Below are positions 1 through 8,287 of a stretch of 64,000 nt of DNA, in pieces. A program made the position numbers and the translations under genes. This stretch comes from Halobellus rarus (lineage in GTDB: Archaea; Halobacteriota; Halobacteria; Halobacteriales; Haloferacaceae). A model generated the notes under the pieces. It saw nothing but the letters and a program-made list of their open reading frames with translations, was not told the origin of the DNA and did no database searches. Every line of letters starts with the position of its first letter. Positions within the stretch are counted from its first letter, which is position 1. The DNA lies in the NCBI RefSeq assembly GCF_024494595.1, contig NZ_JANHDI010000006.1, positions 186,001 to 250,000 of the forward strand. Direction: 5' to 3'.

Positions 1-2
1 TC

Positions 3-1451
3 GAACTGCCGTTCGAGCAGGTAGGCGACGACGAAGTACAGCAGCGCGCCGGTCGGGACGAGCACGACGAGTTCGACGAGCGGGGGGAGATTGGTCACCG
101 AGGTCGCATACCGCAGCGACCCGAACATCACGGTGGCGGCGACGAACGGGTAGACGTACTCGGTGTAGAGCTGCATCGAACGGCCGTTCACGATCCGCGC
201 GGCGAGGTAGACGTCGATCGGTAACATCGGAACGATGTACACGGCGACGACGACGAGCGCCGTTCCCTCGATGCCCCACCTGGCCGTGGCGGGCCAGATC
301 AAGAGCGCGATGCAGCACACCCGCAGGAACCCGAGCTTCGCGATGTAGTCGGGCCGCCCGAGCGCCTTCCAGACGGCACCGAAGTTGCGCGTGATCGCGT
401 GCATCAGTCCGTACAGCGCGAGGATCTGCATCGTCACGATCATCGGCTCCCACTCCTCGCCCAGGACGACCGGGACGAAACTCGGCGCGACCAGGGCGAT
501 CCCGAACGCGAGCGGGAAGGCAACGAACGCGGTGAGACGGGTCGTCTGAATGAGCGCCTCCCGCAACTCGTCAAGGTCGTCCTGCAACTGCGAGTACGCG
601 GGAAACGTGATCTTTGAGATAATCCCGGAGAACTCCGAGGCGGGCGTATCGGCGAGCCGATAGGCGTACTGGTAAAACCCCAGCGCCGTCGCGGAGAGGA
701 ACCACCCGACGAAGGCGTCGTCGCCCTCGCTGAAAATGAAGCCCACGATGGACGCGCCGGTGATCCACTTCCCGTAGTTGATGAGCTTTTTCGCCGTCTC
801 GACTTCGAACGCGGGCCAGGGGCGGTAGTCGTGGAGGACGTACGAGAGGGCGAACTTGACGAACGACCGACTCAGGGAGGCGAACACGAGCGCCCAGACA
901 GTGGGAGAGTACAGCGCGTACCCGACGCCGACGACGAACTGCACGAGGGCGGCGCTGCTCTGCCAGACGAAGTTTTTGTGAAAGGAGAGGTCCTTCTGGA
1001 AGTACACCACCCCGGGGTTCCGCATTCCGATCAGGAGCGGGCTGAGTCCCAGCGCCCGAATGAGAATCGTCGCGCCCGGTTCGCTGAACAGGTCCGCGAT
1101 GAACGGTGCCGCGACGAACAGCACGGCGAAAATGAGGAAGCCGCGACCGGCCTCCAGACTCCAGGTCGTGTTGAGGTACTTGTCGACGTTTTCCTCGACG
1201 TCCTGAACGAGTGCGGCGTTGATCCCGATGTCGGTGAACCGCCTCGTCGCGGAGACCGTCAGGAGCGCGATACCCATCAACCCGAAGTCCCGCGGCGAGA
1301 GCAGCCGCGCGAGGACGATGAGCATCAATATCTGTGAGAACCGGACCGAGACCGTCGTCATCGACACCCAAATGCCGCTCTTCATCGTCCGCTGGACGAC
1401 GGAGCCGGACGGAACGAGGCGTCTCACGAACTCCCGAAGCCGATCTCTCAT
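3..1451 (-). CDS. Wzx-type polysaccharide flippase (partial at window edge)
   Basis: This gene runs off the left edge of the window, so only its first 483 codons are visible. The translation is a polytopic membrane protein of the lipopolysaccharide/oligosaccharide flippase family (MATE/MOP superfamily, TuaB/Wzx type). It begins MRDRLREFVRRLVPSG and contains repeated hydrophobic segments such as VSMTTVSVRFSQILMLIVLA, the LLSPRDFGLMGIA region and paired helices through to YLLERQF. Family members move lipid-linked oligosaccharides across the cytoplasmic membrane. The ATG at 1451 has GGAG directly upstream and an in-frame TAG further upstream, which supports this start. No ORF of this gene is closed inside the window because the stop lies outside. 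It fits the surrounding glycosyltransferases as the export step of a surface glycan pathway. The family call is strong and the substrate is unknown. Confidence 0.88.
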   Translation of the reverse strand, partial: MRDRLREFVRRLVPSGSVVQRTMKSGIWVSMTTVSVRFSQILMLIVLARLLSPRDFGLMGIALLTVSATRRFTDIGINAALVQDVEENVDKYLNTTWSLEAGRGFLIFAVLFVAAPFIADLFSEPGATILIRALGLSPLLIGMRNPGVVYFQKDLSFHKNFVWQSSAALVQFVVGVGYALYSPTVWALVFASLSRSFVKFALSYVLHDYRPWPAFEVETAKKLINYGKWITGASIVGFIFSEGDDAFVGWFLSATALGFYQYAYRLADTPASEFSGIISKITFPAYSQLQDDLDELREALIQTTRLTAFVAFPLAFGIALVAPSFVPVVLGEEWEPMIVTMQILALYGLMHAITRNFGAVWKALGRPDYIAKLGFLRVCCIALLIWPATARWGIEGTALVVVAVYIVPMLPIDVYLAARIVNGRSMQLYTEYVYPFVAATVMFGSLRYATSVTNLPPLVELVVLVPTGALLYFVVAYLLERQF

Positions 1452-1781
1452 CTCCGTGTGGTTCGTCTATTACCGATCAGTGATACGCTCCTACCACGAG
1501 GTTCCATTACTCCCCACACCGACGGAAGTGAGCATTGTTATTCCGTGGGTAACGCCTCGACACAGGTCGCTCCCGCCGGATCGAGTCAACGAGTATCATT
1601 ACTAAGATCGGCTCCAGACCGGAACGAGGGTGCACGAACTCCGGTATCCAGGGTATAATTATCCGACTCTCACCCGTCTCCGTCATACGATGATCATTGC
1701 ACGCACCGGAACAGTAACTGGTCCGAGACACGAGAGCGACCCCCGACCGTCACGACTCGCTCTCAGTCACCGCTCGCTCCG
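1452..1781. other. Divergent intergenic region between flippase and GT4 gene
   Basis: No convincing gene is seen here; short ORFs on both strands have no recognisable family. The stretch separates divergent genes and should hold both promoters. A TATA-like element, GGGTATAATTATCC near 1649-1662, faces the downstream glycosyltransferase but lies more than 100 bases from its start. Confidence 0.5.
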
Positions 1782-2873
1782 ATGAAATCCACCCACGAAC
1801 TCACTGTTCTCCTGATGAGCGGCAGCTGGTACGAGGAGAACGCGTATATGACGTTGTTATCGAGGGCACTCCGAGACCACGGGATCGAGGTGCGAACCCC
1901 GGATCTGCTCCTTTTCTTTCCGCTCACACGGACGGTGCTCCGAAACCGCGACGCCGACGTGATGCAACTAGACTGGATATACGACTACTACGCGACGGGC
2001 GATCTGGAGTCCCGACGCCTGAACGATCTGGTGTCGTACCTGCGGGCGGCCGCGTTCCTCCTCGACCTCCTCGCTGTCTCACTGTTGGACGTGCGGGTCG
2101 TACGGACGGTTCACAACAAGCGGAGCCACGAGGGGATCTACCCCCGGACCGAACGGATCGTCAGCGAGTGCGTGTTCTGGGTCGCCGACGCGATCACAGT
2201 CAAGTGCTCGGCGGCCGCCGCCGAAATCGCCGCCGCGTACCGCGTCCCCGAGGCCGAAGAGCTATCCGTTGTTCCGGACGGGAACTACATCGACGCGTAC
2301 GAGAACGACGTTTCACGGGCAACGGCCAGGTCAGATCTCGGGATCGACGACGCGTCATTCGTGTTCCTGTTTTTCGGGCAGGTCCGTCCGTACAAGGGAG
2401 TTCCCGAACTCGTCGAGGCGTTCTCGTCGCTGGATTTTTCGGACGCCGAACTCTGGATCGTCGGGAGTCCGTACACCGACGACATCGAAGCCCGGATTAC
2501 GACTCTCGCCGCAGCGGACCCGCGAATCGAGACGAGACTATCGTACGTCCCCGACGACCGCATCCAGTACTACCTGAACGCGGCGGACGTCCTCACACTC
2601 CCCTATCGGAAGATACTCAATTCCGGATCGGCGCACCTCGGCCTGTCGTTCGCGACGCCGATCGTGGCTCCGAAGATCGGCTGTCTCCCGGAGACGATCC
2701 CGCCCGAAAACGACCTCCTCTACGATCCCGCTGCCGACGGATTGGTCCGAGCGCTGCGACGGGCCTACGAATCACCTGATCTCGACAGCGTGGGTCGGGC
2801 GAATCACCAGCGTGCTCGCACGCTGAACTGGGACCGGACGTGCGAACTACTGCTCGACGTGTACGCGGAGTGA
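1782..2873 (+). CDS. GT4-family glycosyltransferase
   Basis: The 363-residue product has the two-Rossmann layout of GT-B glycosyltransferases. The N-terminal half (about 1-180) carries the acceptor-domain pattern VVRTVHNKRSHEG. The C-terminal half starts near residue 190 with SFVFLFFGQVRPYKGVPELV, the usual first strand and loop of the nucleotide-sugar domain, and ends with FATPIVAPKIGCLPETIPP and an LLYDP loop typical of family GT4. The protein is predicted to be cytosolic or membrane-peripheral and to transfer a sugar from an NDP donor to a lipid-linked or nascent glycan. The ATG start is followed by an uninterrupted reading frame with normal haloarchaeal codon use. It is divergent from the flippase and upstream of a sugar isomerase in the same direction, so a role in surface-glycan assembly is inferred. 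Donor and acceptor cannot be read from the sequence. Confidence 0.85.
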   Translation: MKSTHELTVLLMSGSWYEENAYMTLLSRALRDHGIEVRTPDLLLFFPLTRTVLRNRDADVMQLDWIYDYYATGDLESRRLNDLVSYLRAAAFLLDLLAVSLLDVRVVRTVHNKRSHEGIYPRTERIVSECVFWVADAITVKCSAAAAEIAAAYRVPEAEELSVVPDGNYIDAYENDVSRATARSDLGIDDASFVFLFFGQVRPYKGVPELVEAFSSLDFSDAELWIVGSPYTDDIEARITTLAAADPRIETRLSYVPDDRIQYYLNAADVLTLPYRKILNSGSAHLGLSFATPIVAPKIGCLPETIPPENDLLYDPAADGLVRALRRAYESPDLDSVGRANHQRARTLNWDRTCELLLDVYAE

Positions 2874-3008
2874 ACCGAGGGCACGCGCCCAGCGGTTTCG
2901 CGGATCAGCCCATCGATCTCGCCATTTGCCCCGAGCGCGGCTATAGGCGGTGGTTACCGACCGGATATGCGGTCTATTACCTATTCGCGTTCCGTCGAAC
3001 CGCCAGTA

Positions 3009-3899
3009 ATGGCTCAGGTCACCGCTCCGACGTCCGTCTCCGGGTCGCAGCCTCGGTCGGCGATCCAACTGCATACGCTTCGCGACATCGACACTCCGCT
3101 GCCCGAGACGATCCGACGCGTCGCCGACGCCGGCTTCGAGGGCGTCGAGTTCGCGGGCGCGTTCCTCGAATCGAATCCGCACGCCGTCCGGGAGGCGCTC
3201 GACGATACCGGCGTGACCCCCGTGGCCGCCCACGTGGATCTCACGAGGATCGAAGCGAACGTCGAGGCCCTCGCGGACCGGATGCGTCACGTCGGGTGTA
3301 ACCACGCCATCGTTCCGCACCTCAGCGGGGGGTACTTCCGGACCAAGGACGACGTCGACGCGCTCGCGTTGCGTCTCGAAGGACTCGCGGACCGCCTCGA
3401 CAGTTACGGGATACAGCTCTCGTATCACGTCTCCCGAGAGCCGTTTCTTCCCCTGTTCGACCGATACGGACTCGCGACGCCTGTGCGCCTCCCGTCGCCC
3501 GGGATCGTCTGGCGACTCGCCGCCGAGGTCCTCGATCTCACGATCCGGGGATCGTCTCGCACAGTCGAGGTCACGGCATTCGATCGACTCGTCTCCCGAA
3601 CGGACGATCTGACGTTCGAGGTGGACGTCGGCTGGGTCGCCGCCGGCGGCTACGACCCGGTGGCGATCTTCGAGTACCTCGGCGACCGGATGCCGCTGAT
3701 TCACATCGCTGATGTCCGACGGACGCGACGATTCCCGCCCGCCTTCCGATCTGTTCCTCCCGGAGAGGGAATTCTCGACCTCGACCGAGTGCTCGACGCC
3801 GCCCGCCGGACTGACGTCGACTGGCTCGTTTACGAGAACGACGAGCCCGGGAGCCCCGAAGCGGCGATCGACCACGGTCGCTCGGTGCTCGAACGCTAG
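3009..3899 (+). CDS. Sugar phosphate isomerase/epimerase (xylose-isomerase-like TIM barrel)
   Basis: The product (296 residues from this start) belongs to the AP-endonuclease-2/xylose isomerase-like TIM barrel family. Visible hallmarks are the first strand SAIQLHTLRDI, the second-strand pattern AGFEGVEFAGAF, VAAHVDLT, a metal-ligand region EVDVGWVAAGG and HIADVRR near the C-terminus. These proteins are metal-dependent isomerases or epimerases of sugars and inositols, often paired with Gfo/Idh/MocA oxidoreductases; one of those lies about 7 kb away. An ATG at 2967 would add 14 residues (MRSITYSRSVEPPV) with no family similarity, so the ATG at 3009 is preferred, though neither has a clear ribosome site. 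A CTATAGG element at 2940 could be the promoter for either start. The family call is firm and the substrate is unknown. Confidence 0.8.
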   Translation: MAQVTAPTSVSGSQPRSAIQLHTLRDIDTPLPETIRRVADAGFEGVEFAGAFLESNPHAVREALDDTGVTPVAAHVDLTRIEANVEALADRMRHVGCNHAIVPHLSGGYFRTKDDVDALALRLEGLADRLDSYGIQLSYHVSREPFLPLFDRYGLATPVRLPSPGIVWRLAAEVLDLTIRGSSRTVEVTAFDRLVSRTDDLTFEVDVGWVAAGGYDPVAIFEYLGDRMPLIHIADVRRTRRFPPAFRSVPPGEGILDLDRVLDAARRTDVDWLVYENDEPGSPEAAIDHGRSVLER

Positions 3900-4026
3900 C
3901 CGACGAGGCAGTGCGGTCCCTCCGTCCAGACCCCGAAAGGGTGGCACAGTCTGGGTAATCGGTGTCTCGTCACCTTGCGGGCCGGAGAATCAGTACCTCA
4001 CCTTTGCAGCCGGGAGAATCGACCCC

Positions 4027-4608
4027 TCACACCTTGCGCAACCGCTGGATCGGAGCTGTGAACACTGCGAGGCCGGGAAGCCCATCGAGGAGCCACAGCG
4101 CGGTTCCGAAGAGAATCGATCCGAGTTGGAGCCCGACAACCAGCGTGAGATCGAGGGTAAGCAGTTGTGTGAGGTACCGGACCAGTAACGTGCCCGTGCT
4201 TTCGGCGAACGTTCCCCCCGCATCGATCGGGAGTCGGTTCGAGATCGGCCACAGGACCGGTGAGAGATCTAACGTTCGCCCGGACAGTGAGGCGGGCAGG
4301 ACGTCGCCGACGAGATGGAGGAGATATCCGACGGTGAACGCGACGGTCAGGGTCTCTGACCCCCTCCGACGCGCGAGAAGCGCGACGCCGAACAGGACGG
4401 GAACGACGACGAACACCGAGTGCGCGACCGCGTATCCCGTCTCGAACAGGCCGAACTGCCACGCGAGCGGCTTGTCGATCAGATCCGGAAGCACCGCTCC
4501 GACCGCGAGCGCCACCACGGCCGGGTCCGTCGGTCGACGCCGGTGCCTGCCGTGCACGTACAGCGAGAATAGTACGTACGCGAAGAAGACATGTTCCCAG
4601 GGCCACAT
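4027..4608 (-). CDS. Membrane-bound metal-dependent hydrolase-like protein (DUF457/YdjM type)
   Basis: The 193-residue protein has about four to five hydrophobic segments with histidine and aspartate residues embedded at their ends: MWPWEHVFFAY at the N-terminus, LPDLIDKPLAW near residue 42, AHSVFVVVPVLF near 62 and LLHLVGDVLP near 96. This spacing of His/Asp in membrane helices is typical of the LexA-regulated YdjM/DUF457 family, annotated as membrane-bound metal-dependent hydrolases. The real substrate of the family is not established. The gene converges on the sugar isomerase gene, with about 127 bases between the two stops. It shows no obvious link to glycan synthesis apart from its position. 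Confidence 0.75.
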   Translation of the reverse strand: MWPWEHVFFAYVLFSLYVHGRHRRRPTDPAVVALAVGAVLPDLIDKPLAWQFGLFETGYAVAHSVFVVVPVLFGVALLARRRGSETLTVAFTVGYLLHLVGDVLPASLSGRTLDLSPVLWPISNRLPIDAGGTFAESTGTLLVRYLTQLLTLDLTLVVGLQLGSILFGTALWLLDGLPGLAVFTAPIQRLRKV

Positions 4609-4884
4609 ACGAAGGTAGGGCGCTCGCAGAAATAATAGCCTGTCGACTGCCGTGGCCTGTCTCTTCCTCGTCTCGGCACCGCTAAGTTAGGCAGACATCC
4701 AGACCCCGGCGAATTGTCTGAACCAGTTATTTGGGGTGGTAACGTCCGGTAAATAACTCGTAAAGCGTCTCTATGTGCCGTTTCAGTTTCCGCACCTCAC
4801 CGGCCACGAGGGTAGGGAATCGTCTCCGCCCTACGGCGAGACGGGGATCCGTAGCCGCGTCCTCTGGAAGCGGGCCCCGTACGG

Positions 4885-5030
4885 TCCGATGGTGGTTCGT
4901 CCTTCCCAGTCACTCTGAGGGGCGGCCGACGGTGCTCTACGAGGCGATGGCGAGTGCAACGCCCACCATCACTTAGCGCGTCGGCGGGATTTCCGAACAG
5001 GTCGCCAACGGAGAGGCGGGGGCTGTTCGA
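4885..5030 (+). pseudogene. Glycosyltransferase C-terminal relic
   Basis: This short stretch encodes LPSHSEGRPTVLYEAMAS followed by ATPTIT, a TAG stop at 4975-4977, and then in the same frame RVGGISEQVANGEAG. The intact glycosyltransferase at 31296 has LPSHTEGRPTVIYEAMAS and VGGIPEQVVDGETG at the corresponding sites. The segment is therefore the donor-binding core (the E-x7-E region) of a GT4 glycosyltransferase interrupted by a stop codon. No convincing N-terminal half is visible upstream, so most of the gene has been lost. It is a decayed copy and is unlikely to make a functional product. Confidence 0.75.
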
Positions 5031-5086
5031 CGCGGGCGTACGTCGGAGCGTTCGACCCCTCGGCGTAGGTCGCTTCTCTCTCGCAC

Positions 5087-6886
5087 TCAGTCGAGGTGAT
5101 TTTGAAGCCAGTACTCCAGCGTCGTTATCCGTGCAAGCATTGAGGCGTTGTTGCTGCCGTTCATATGCCGTTCAAACACCGCCTCGACCGCGTCGGCGTC
5201 GAAGAAGGACCGGTCTGTGGCGTCGGCGATGTACTGGGACACCCACTCGTGGACGAACGTATCGGTGTCCCGAATCCAAAAGTCCTGTAGCTGACCGCCC
5301 GCGTAGGTGGCTTTCGACTGGAGGCGGCTGAGGACGACGTTGCCGACGAATCCAGCGACGTGAAACCGGTACGGCCGCGCCGGCTTCGTCTTCGTCCGTT
5401 CGTACCGTATCTCGGAGAGGGTCGGAGATACTCGTCGACACAGCTCCAACTTCGCTATCGACGTCCCGTACGGAACGCCGCCTGCGTCGGACTTGAACAC
5501 GTGGTGCGACAGCGGGAACGATCCCTTCCGGTAGTAACGGGGCATTTTCGCACACCACTCGAGGTAGTCGCCGTCCACCTGCATCGAACGGCTTCCCGTC
5601 CGGTCGCGCATAACCCGGTTGCTTTCGAGTCCGGCACGAGCGTAGTAGTTCTGGTAGTGGATATCGAGTACCTTCCCGCGGTGGGTGGTCTCGGGACTCC
5701 TCTCGGCCTCCTGTTTGAACGTCCTCACCGGATCAACGTCTTCGGTGAGCAGGTTGTTCACCTGCTTCTTGCTGGCAGACGCCTCGCTCGCGAACTGCGT
5801 CTCAACGATGGACCGGGATTCGTCGAAGTGGTACCGCAGGAGATGGTCGCCGATGAGTTCCCCCTGCACGCCCTCCATCAGCACCGGCACGTCGCGTTCG
5901 ATGTGGTAGGACGGGGAGAGGTTCGCCGTCGTGTTCCACTGGAGCATCCCGTCGGTCACGTCGATGACTCGCTCGATGTCCTCGGCGAATGTCTCCGCGG
6001 TCAGCGGGATCTGCAAATACTCGATGCCCAACTCGCGGGCTATCTGCGACGCTATCTTCGGGTTGTCCTCCGTCGGCGGGTTCGCGTCGTACCCGTAGGC
6101 GATGAGGCGGTCGAGGTGGCCGGGTGAGGCGTTCTGGAGGAGAGCTGCCGCCGTCGTCCGACTGTCGAGCCCGCCGGACAGCCAGATTCCGACCTCTTCG
6201 GGGAGTGTCCCGGTCACTCGCCTCGCGGCCTGTTCGTAGCGGTCGGCCAGTTCGTCGAAGTAGCCGTCGCTGTCGCCGCCGTGCGCCTCGTAATCCGGCT
6301 TCCAGTACCGGGTCGTCGACCGCTCTCCGTCGGCCACTTCGAGTACGGTCGCGGGCCGCATCGCCCGCACCTCCTCAAGGAGCGTCCGTTCGCCCCACAT
6401 ATGGCCCATAAGCAGTATGTCATTCACAGCCTGCAGATCGACGGTCGGGTCGTCGAGGAGGGGCACCAGCGAATTCATCGACGTCGAGTACAGGAACCGG
6501 CCGCCGGTGGCGTAAAAGCAGGTTCGAGCCCCCAACTTGTCGGTTACCACGACGTGGCGGTCCTCGGCACCGTCATAACAGGCGATTAGAAACTCGCCTT
6601 CGAGTTCCGCCGCTATCGTCACCGGGTCCGACAGCACTGCGGTGAACAGCGCTCGCTCGTCGTAGCCGAATTCGTCGAGGTTCGTGACCGCTCCGTACAC
6701 GACCCCCGCGTGTTTCCCGTCGCTCCACGTCGTGTAACCGTTCGAATCGACGGACGGGTTGGTGGTTCCGAGCGCGCCGTCGGCGACTTCGAATTCCCAC
6801 CTCGTCTCTGCGTTCCACCCGTCGAGTTGAGAGATCGTATCGGCGAGTTCGCCCGAATCCATCTCGCCGCCGCAGGTTCCACTCAT
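5087..6886 (-). CDS. Asparagine-synthase-like protein (glutamine amidotransferase/PP-loop family)
   Basis: The 599-residue product has the two domains of class B asparagine synthetases. An N-terminal Ntn-hydrolase-like region (about 1-190) includes DKLGARTCFYATGGRFLYST, and the ATP-pyrophosphatase domain contains the P-loop EVGIWLSGGLDSRTTAA near residue 240, followed by AYGYDANPPTEDNPK. Family members adenylate a carboxylate and amidate it; many in polysaccharide clusters amidate uronic acids or other non-aspartate substrates. The first frame position at 6907 is TTG; the ATG at 6886 is preferred and gives MSGTCGGE. In canonical enzymes the catalytic Cys is residue 2 after Met removal, while here the nearest Cys is residue 5, so glutaminase activity is doubtful. 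The gene stands alone on the minus strand between a glycosyltransferase relic and a beta-helix relic. A role in sugar amidation is inferred from context only. Confidence 0.8.
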   Translation of the reverse strand: MSGTCGGEMDSGELADTISQLDGWNAETRWEFEVADGALGTTNPSVDSNGYTTWSDGKHAGVVYGAVTNLDEFGYDERALFTAVLSDPVTIAAELEGEFLIACYDGAEDRHVVVTDKLGARTCFYATGGRFLYSTSMNSLVPLLDDPTVDLQAVNDILLMGHMWGERTLLEEVRAMRPATVLEVADGERSTTRYWKPDYEAHGGDSDGYFDELADRYEQAARRVTGTLPEEVGIWLSGGLDSRTTAAALLQNASPGHLDRLIAYGYDANPPTEDNPKIASQIARELGIEYLQIPLTAETFAEDIERVIDVTDGMLQWNTTANLSPSYHIERDVPVLMEGVQGELIGDHLLRYHFDESRSIVETQFASEASASKKQVNNLLTEDVDPVRTFKQEAERSPETTHRGKVLDIHYQNYYARAGLESNRVMRDRTGSRSMQVDGDYLEWCAKMPRYYRKGSFPLSHHVFKSDAGGVPYGTSIAKLELCRRVSPTLSEIRYERTKTKPARPYRFHVAGFVGNVVLSRLQSKATYAGGQLQDFWIRDTDTFVHEWVSQYIADATDRSFFDADAVEAVFERHMNGSNNASMLARITTLEYWLQNHLD

Positions 6887-7149
6887 ACGCTCGGCCTTCG
6901 CCGACAACGTGGATAATAATACGCCTCATAATAATCGACAAATAACTGACGACGACTGTTCGAGCCGTTGTAACGTGAGTTTTCCCTCCTCAGGCTCTCC
7001 GCGAATCCGGACGTAGATACCTATCTGGTAGCCGATTGGAGAACAAATTACGCCTATCTAGTAACTAACTGGAAAGCGAATCACACCTTCTGTAAAAAAA
7101 GCATCAGTATCGCTGCCCCCTGTCGAAACTACGGTTAAGACCGAGGAAC

Positions 7150-8127
7150 GTGTCGGATTCGGACGGGATGAGGACTTACACGAAGCCCCGCACGACGGGG
7201 ACGAGACGAAGAGCGAACCGCGCGAGCCGCCGCGGCCCCGAACGGGACGGTGTACCTTTCCGAGAGCGACATCCTCATCGCGGGGAGTATGACCGGATTC
7301 CAATCCGTCTCACGGAGGCTCAGGGCGGATTGAACTGCTAGGGCGCTGGCCCGACGTAGACGAGACTCCTGATGGCCGGCGGTCAGACGGACACCCACTT
7401 CGGTATCTACGTCAAGCCGTCGTCCGGTACGGCTGTCTCGGGGCTTCGGTTCAAGAACTTCACCCTCGGCGGGGAGGGTCTCAAACGGAACTACGCTATC
7501 GGTCTGGGCATCGAGGTCAAGGACACGGGTAGTCCCGACCACCCCGTCGGGACTGCGTCGTCCGGGACTGGACGGTCGACGGAATCAAACTCCGCGCCCC
7601 CGGTGTCCGAATCTACGACTCGACCATCTCGCTCAACGGCCGGAAGCGCGAGGGTGACACGGGTGGCCACGGCATCGACAGCAGTCTCGACGCCGACACG
7701 TCGGACGAAGTTGTCATCGACGGCTGTCTGATACAGGGTCACACTGGCGCTGGCGCCGACAACGGTGGCGGCAAGATGACGATCCGCGACTCCGTCATCG
7801 ACGACTGCGGCTACGCGGTCAAGCAGAACGACGATACCCCGGAGAGGCGTACGTCACGGATACCGTGGGCGGGTCTGGCGTCTACTTCCAGAACTGTACC
7901 GGGCTTCCATCGACCGACTCGTCAACGGCGGCAACGACGGAAATATCGCCCCGGCGAGCGGTATTTCCATCAGCAGCGTCGAGCCCGGGAGCGTGCTGAG
8001 CGTCTCCGTTCCCACCGCCGATCAAGTCGGCGCCACAGCCTCCTCAACCACTGACTCCCCGAACTCGACGGACTCCACCGCGAACTACGGCGGATACGTC
8101 CAGTCCGAGACGGGGATGGTCAACTGA
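7150..8127 (+). pseudogene. Decayed right-handed beta-helix (pectin-lyase-fold) gene
   Basis: Pieces of one protein appear in different frames along this stretch. NGTVYLSESDILIAGS lies near 7240. From 7372 an ATG frame gives GIYVKPSSGTAVSGLRF and GGEGLKRNYAIGLGIEV. After a shift near 7555 another frame gives IYDSTISLNGRKREGDTGG, GHTGAGADNGGGKM and IDDCGYAVKQND. After further shifts FQNCTG and then SIDRLVNGGNDG appear, with a final stop at 8125-8127. The intact beta-helix protein at 34035 has DGTVRLPEGEILIGS, GLKQDYNIANGIEV, IYDSSILLNGRKQEAETG, IDDCGYGVKQND and NCTGSIDRLVHDG in the same order. At least three frame changes make this a pseudogene of that family, not a functional gene. Confidence 0.85.
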
Positions 8128-8287
8128 CACGTCCCGCTGTCCCGCTCAACGAGAGCTTCGAGAAGATCGAAGACGACGTACTGAAACTGGACAGTGGCTG
8201 GAACAGTTTGAGTAGCGCGGCCGACTCCGCCCGATACCGATTTCCGGTCTGTTTTCGATTCGACACCGTCGCCGTTTTCGAGTCTAC

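Noticed and set aside
2847-3947. 366-codon open frame on the minus strand
   Set aside because: It is antisense to the sugar isomerase TIM barrel; its translation is arginine-rich and has no family pattern.
7372-8127. Programmed frameshifting in the beta-helix relic
   Set aside because: Several shifts without slippery sites, plus loss of similarity between segments, fit decay better.
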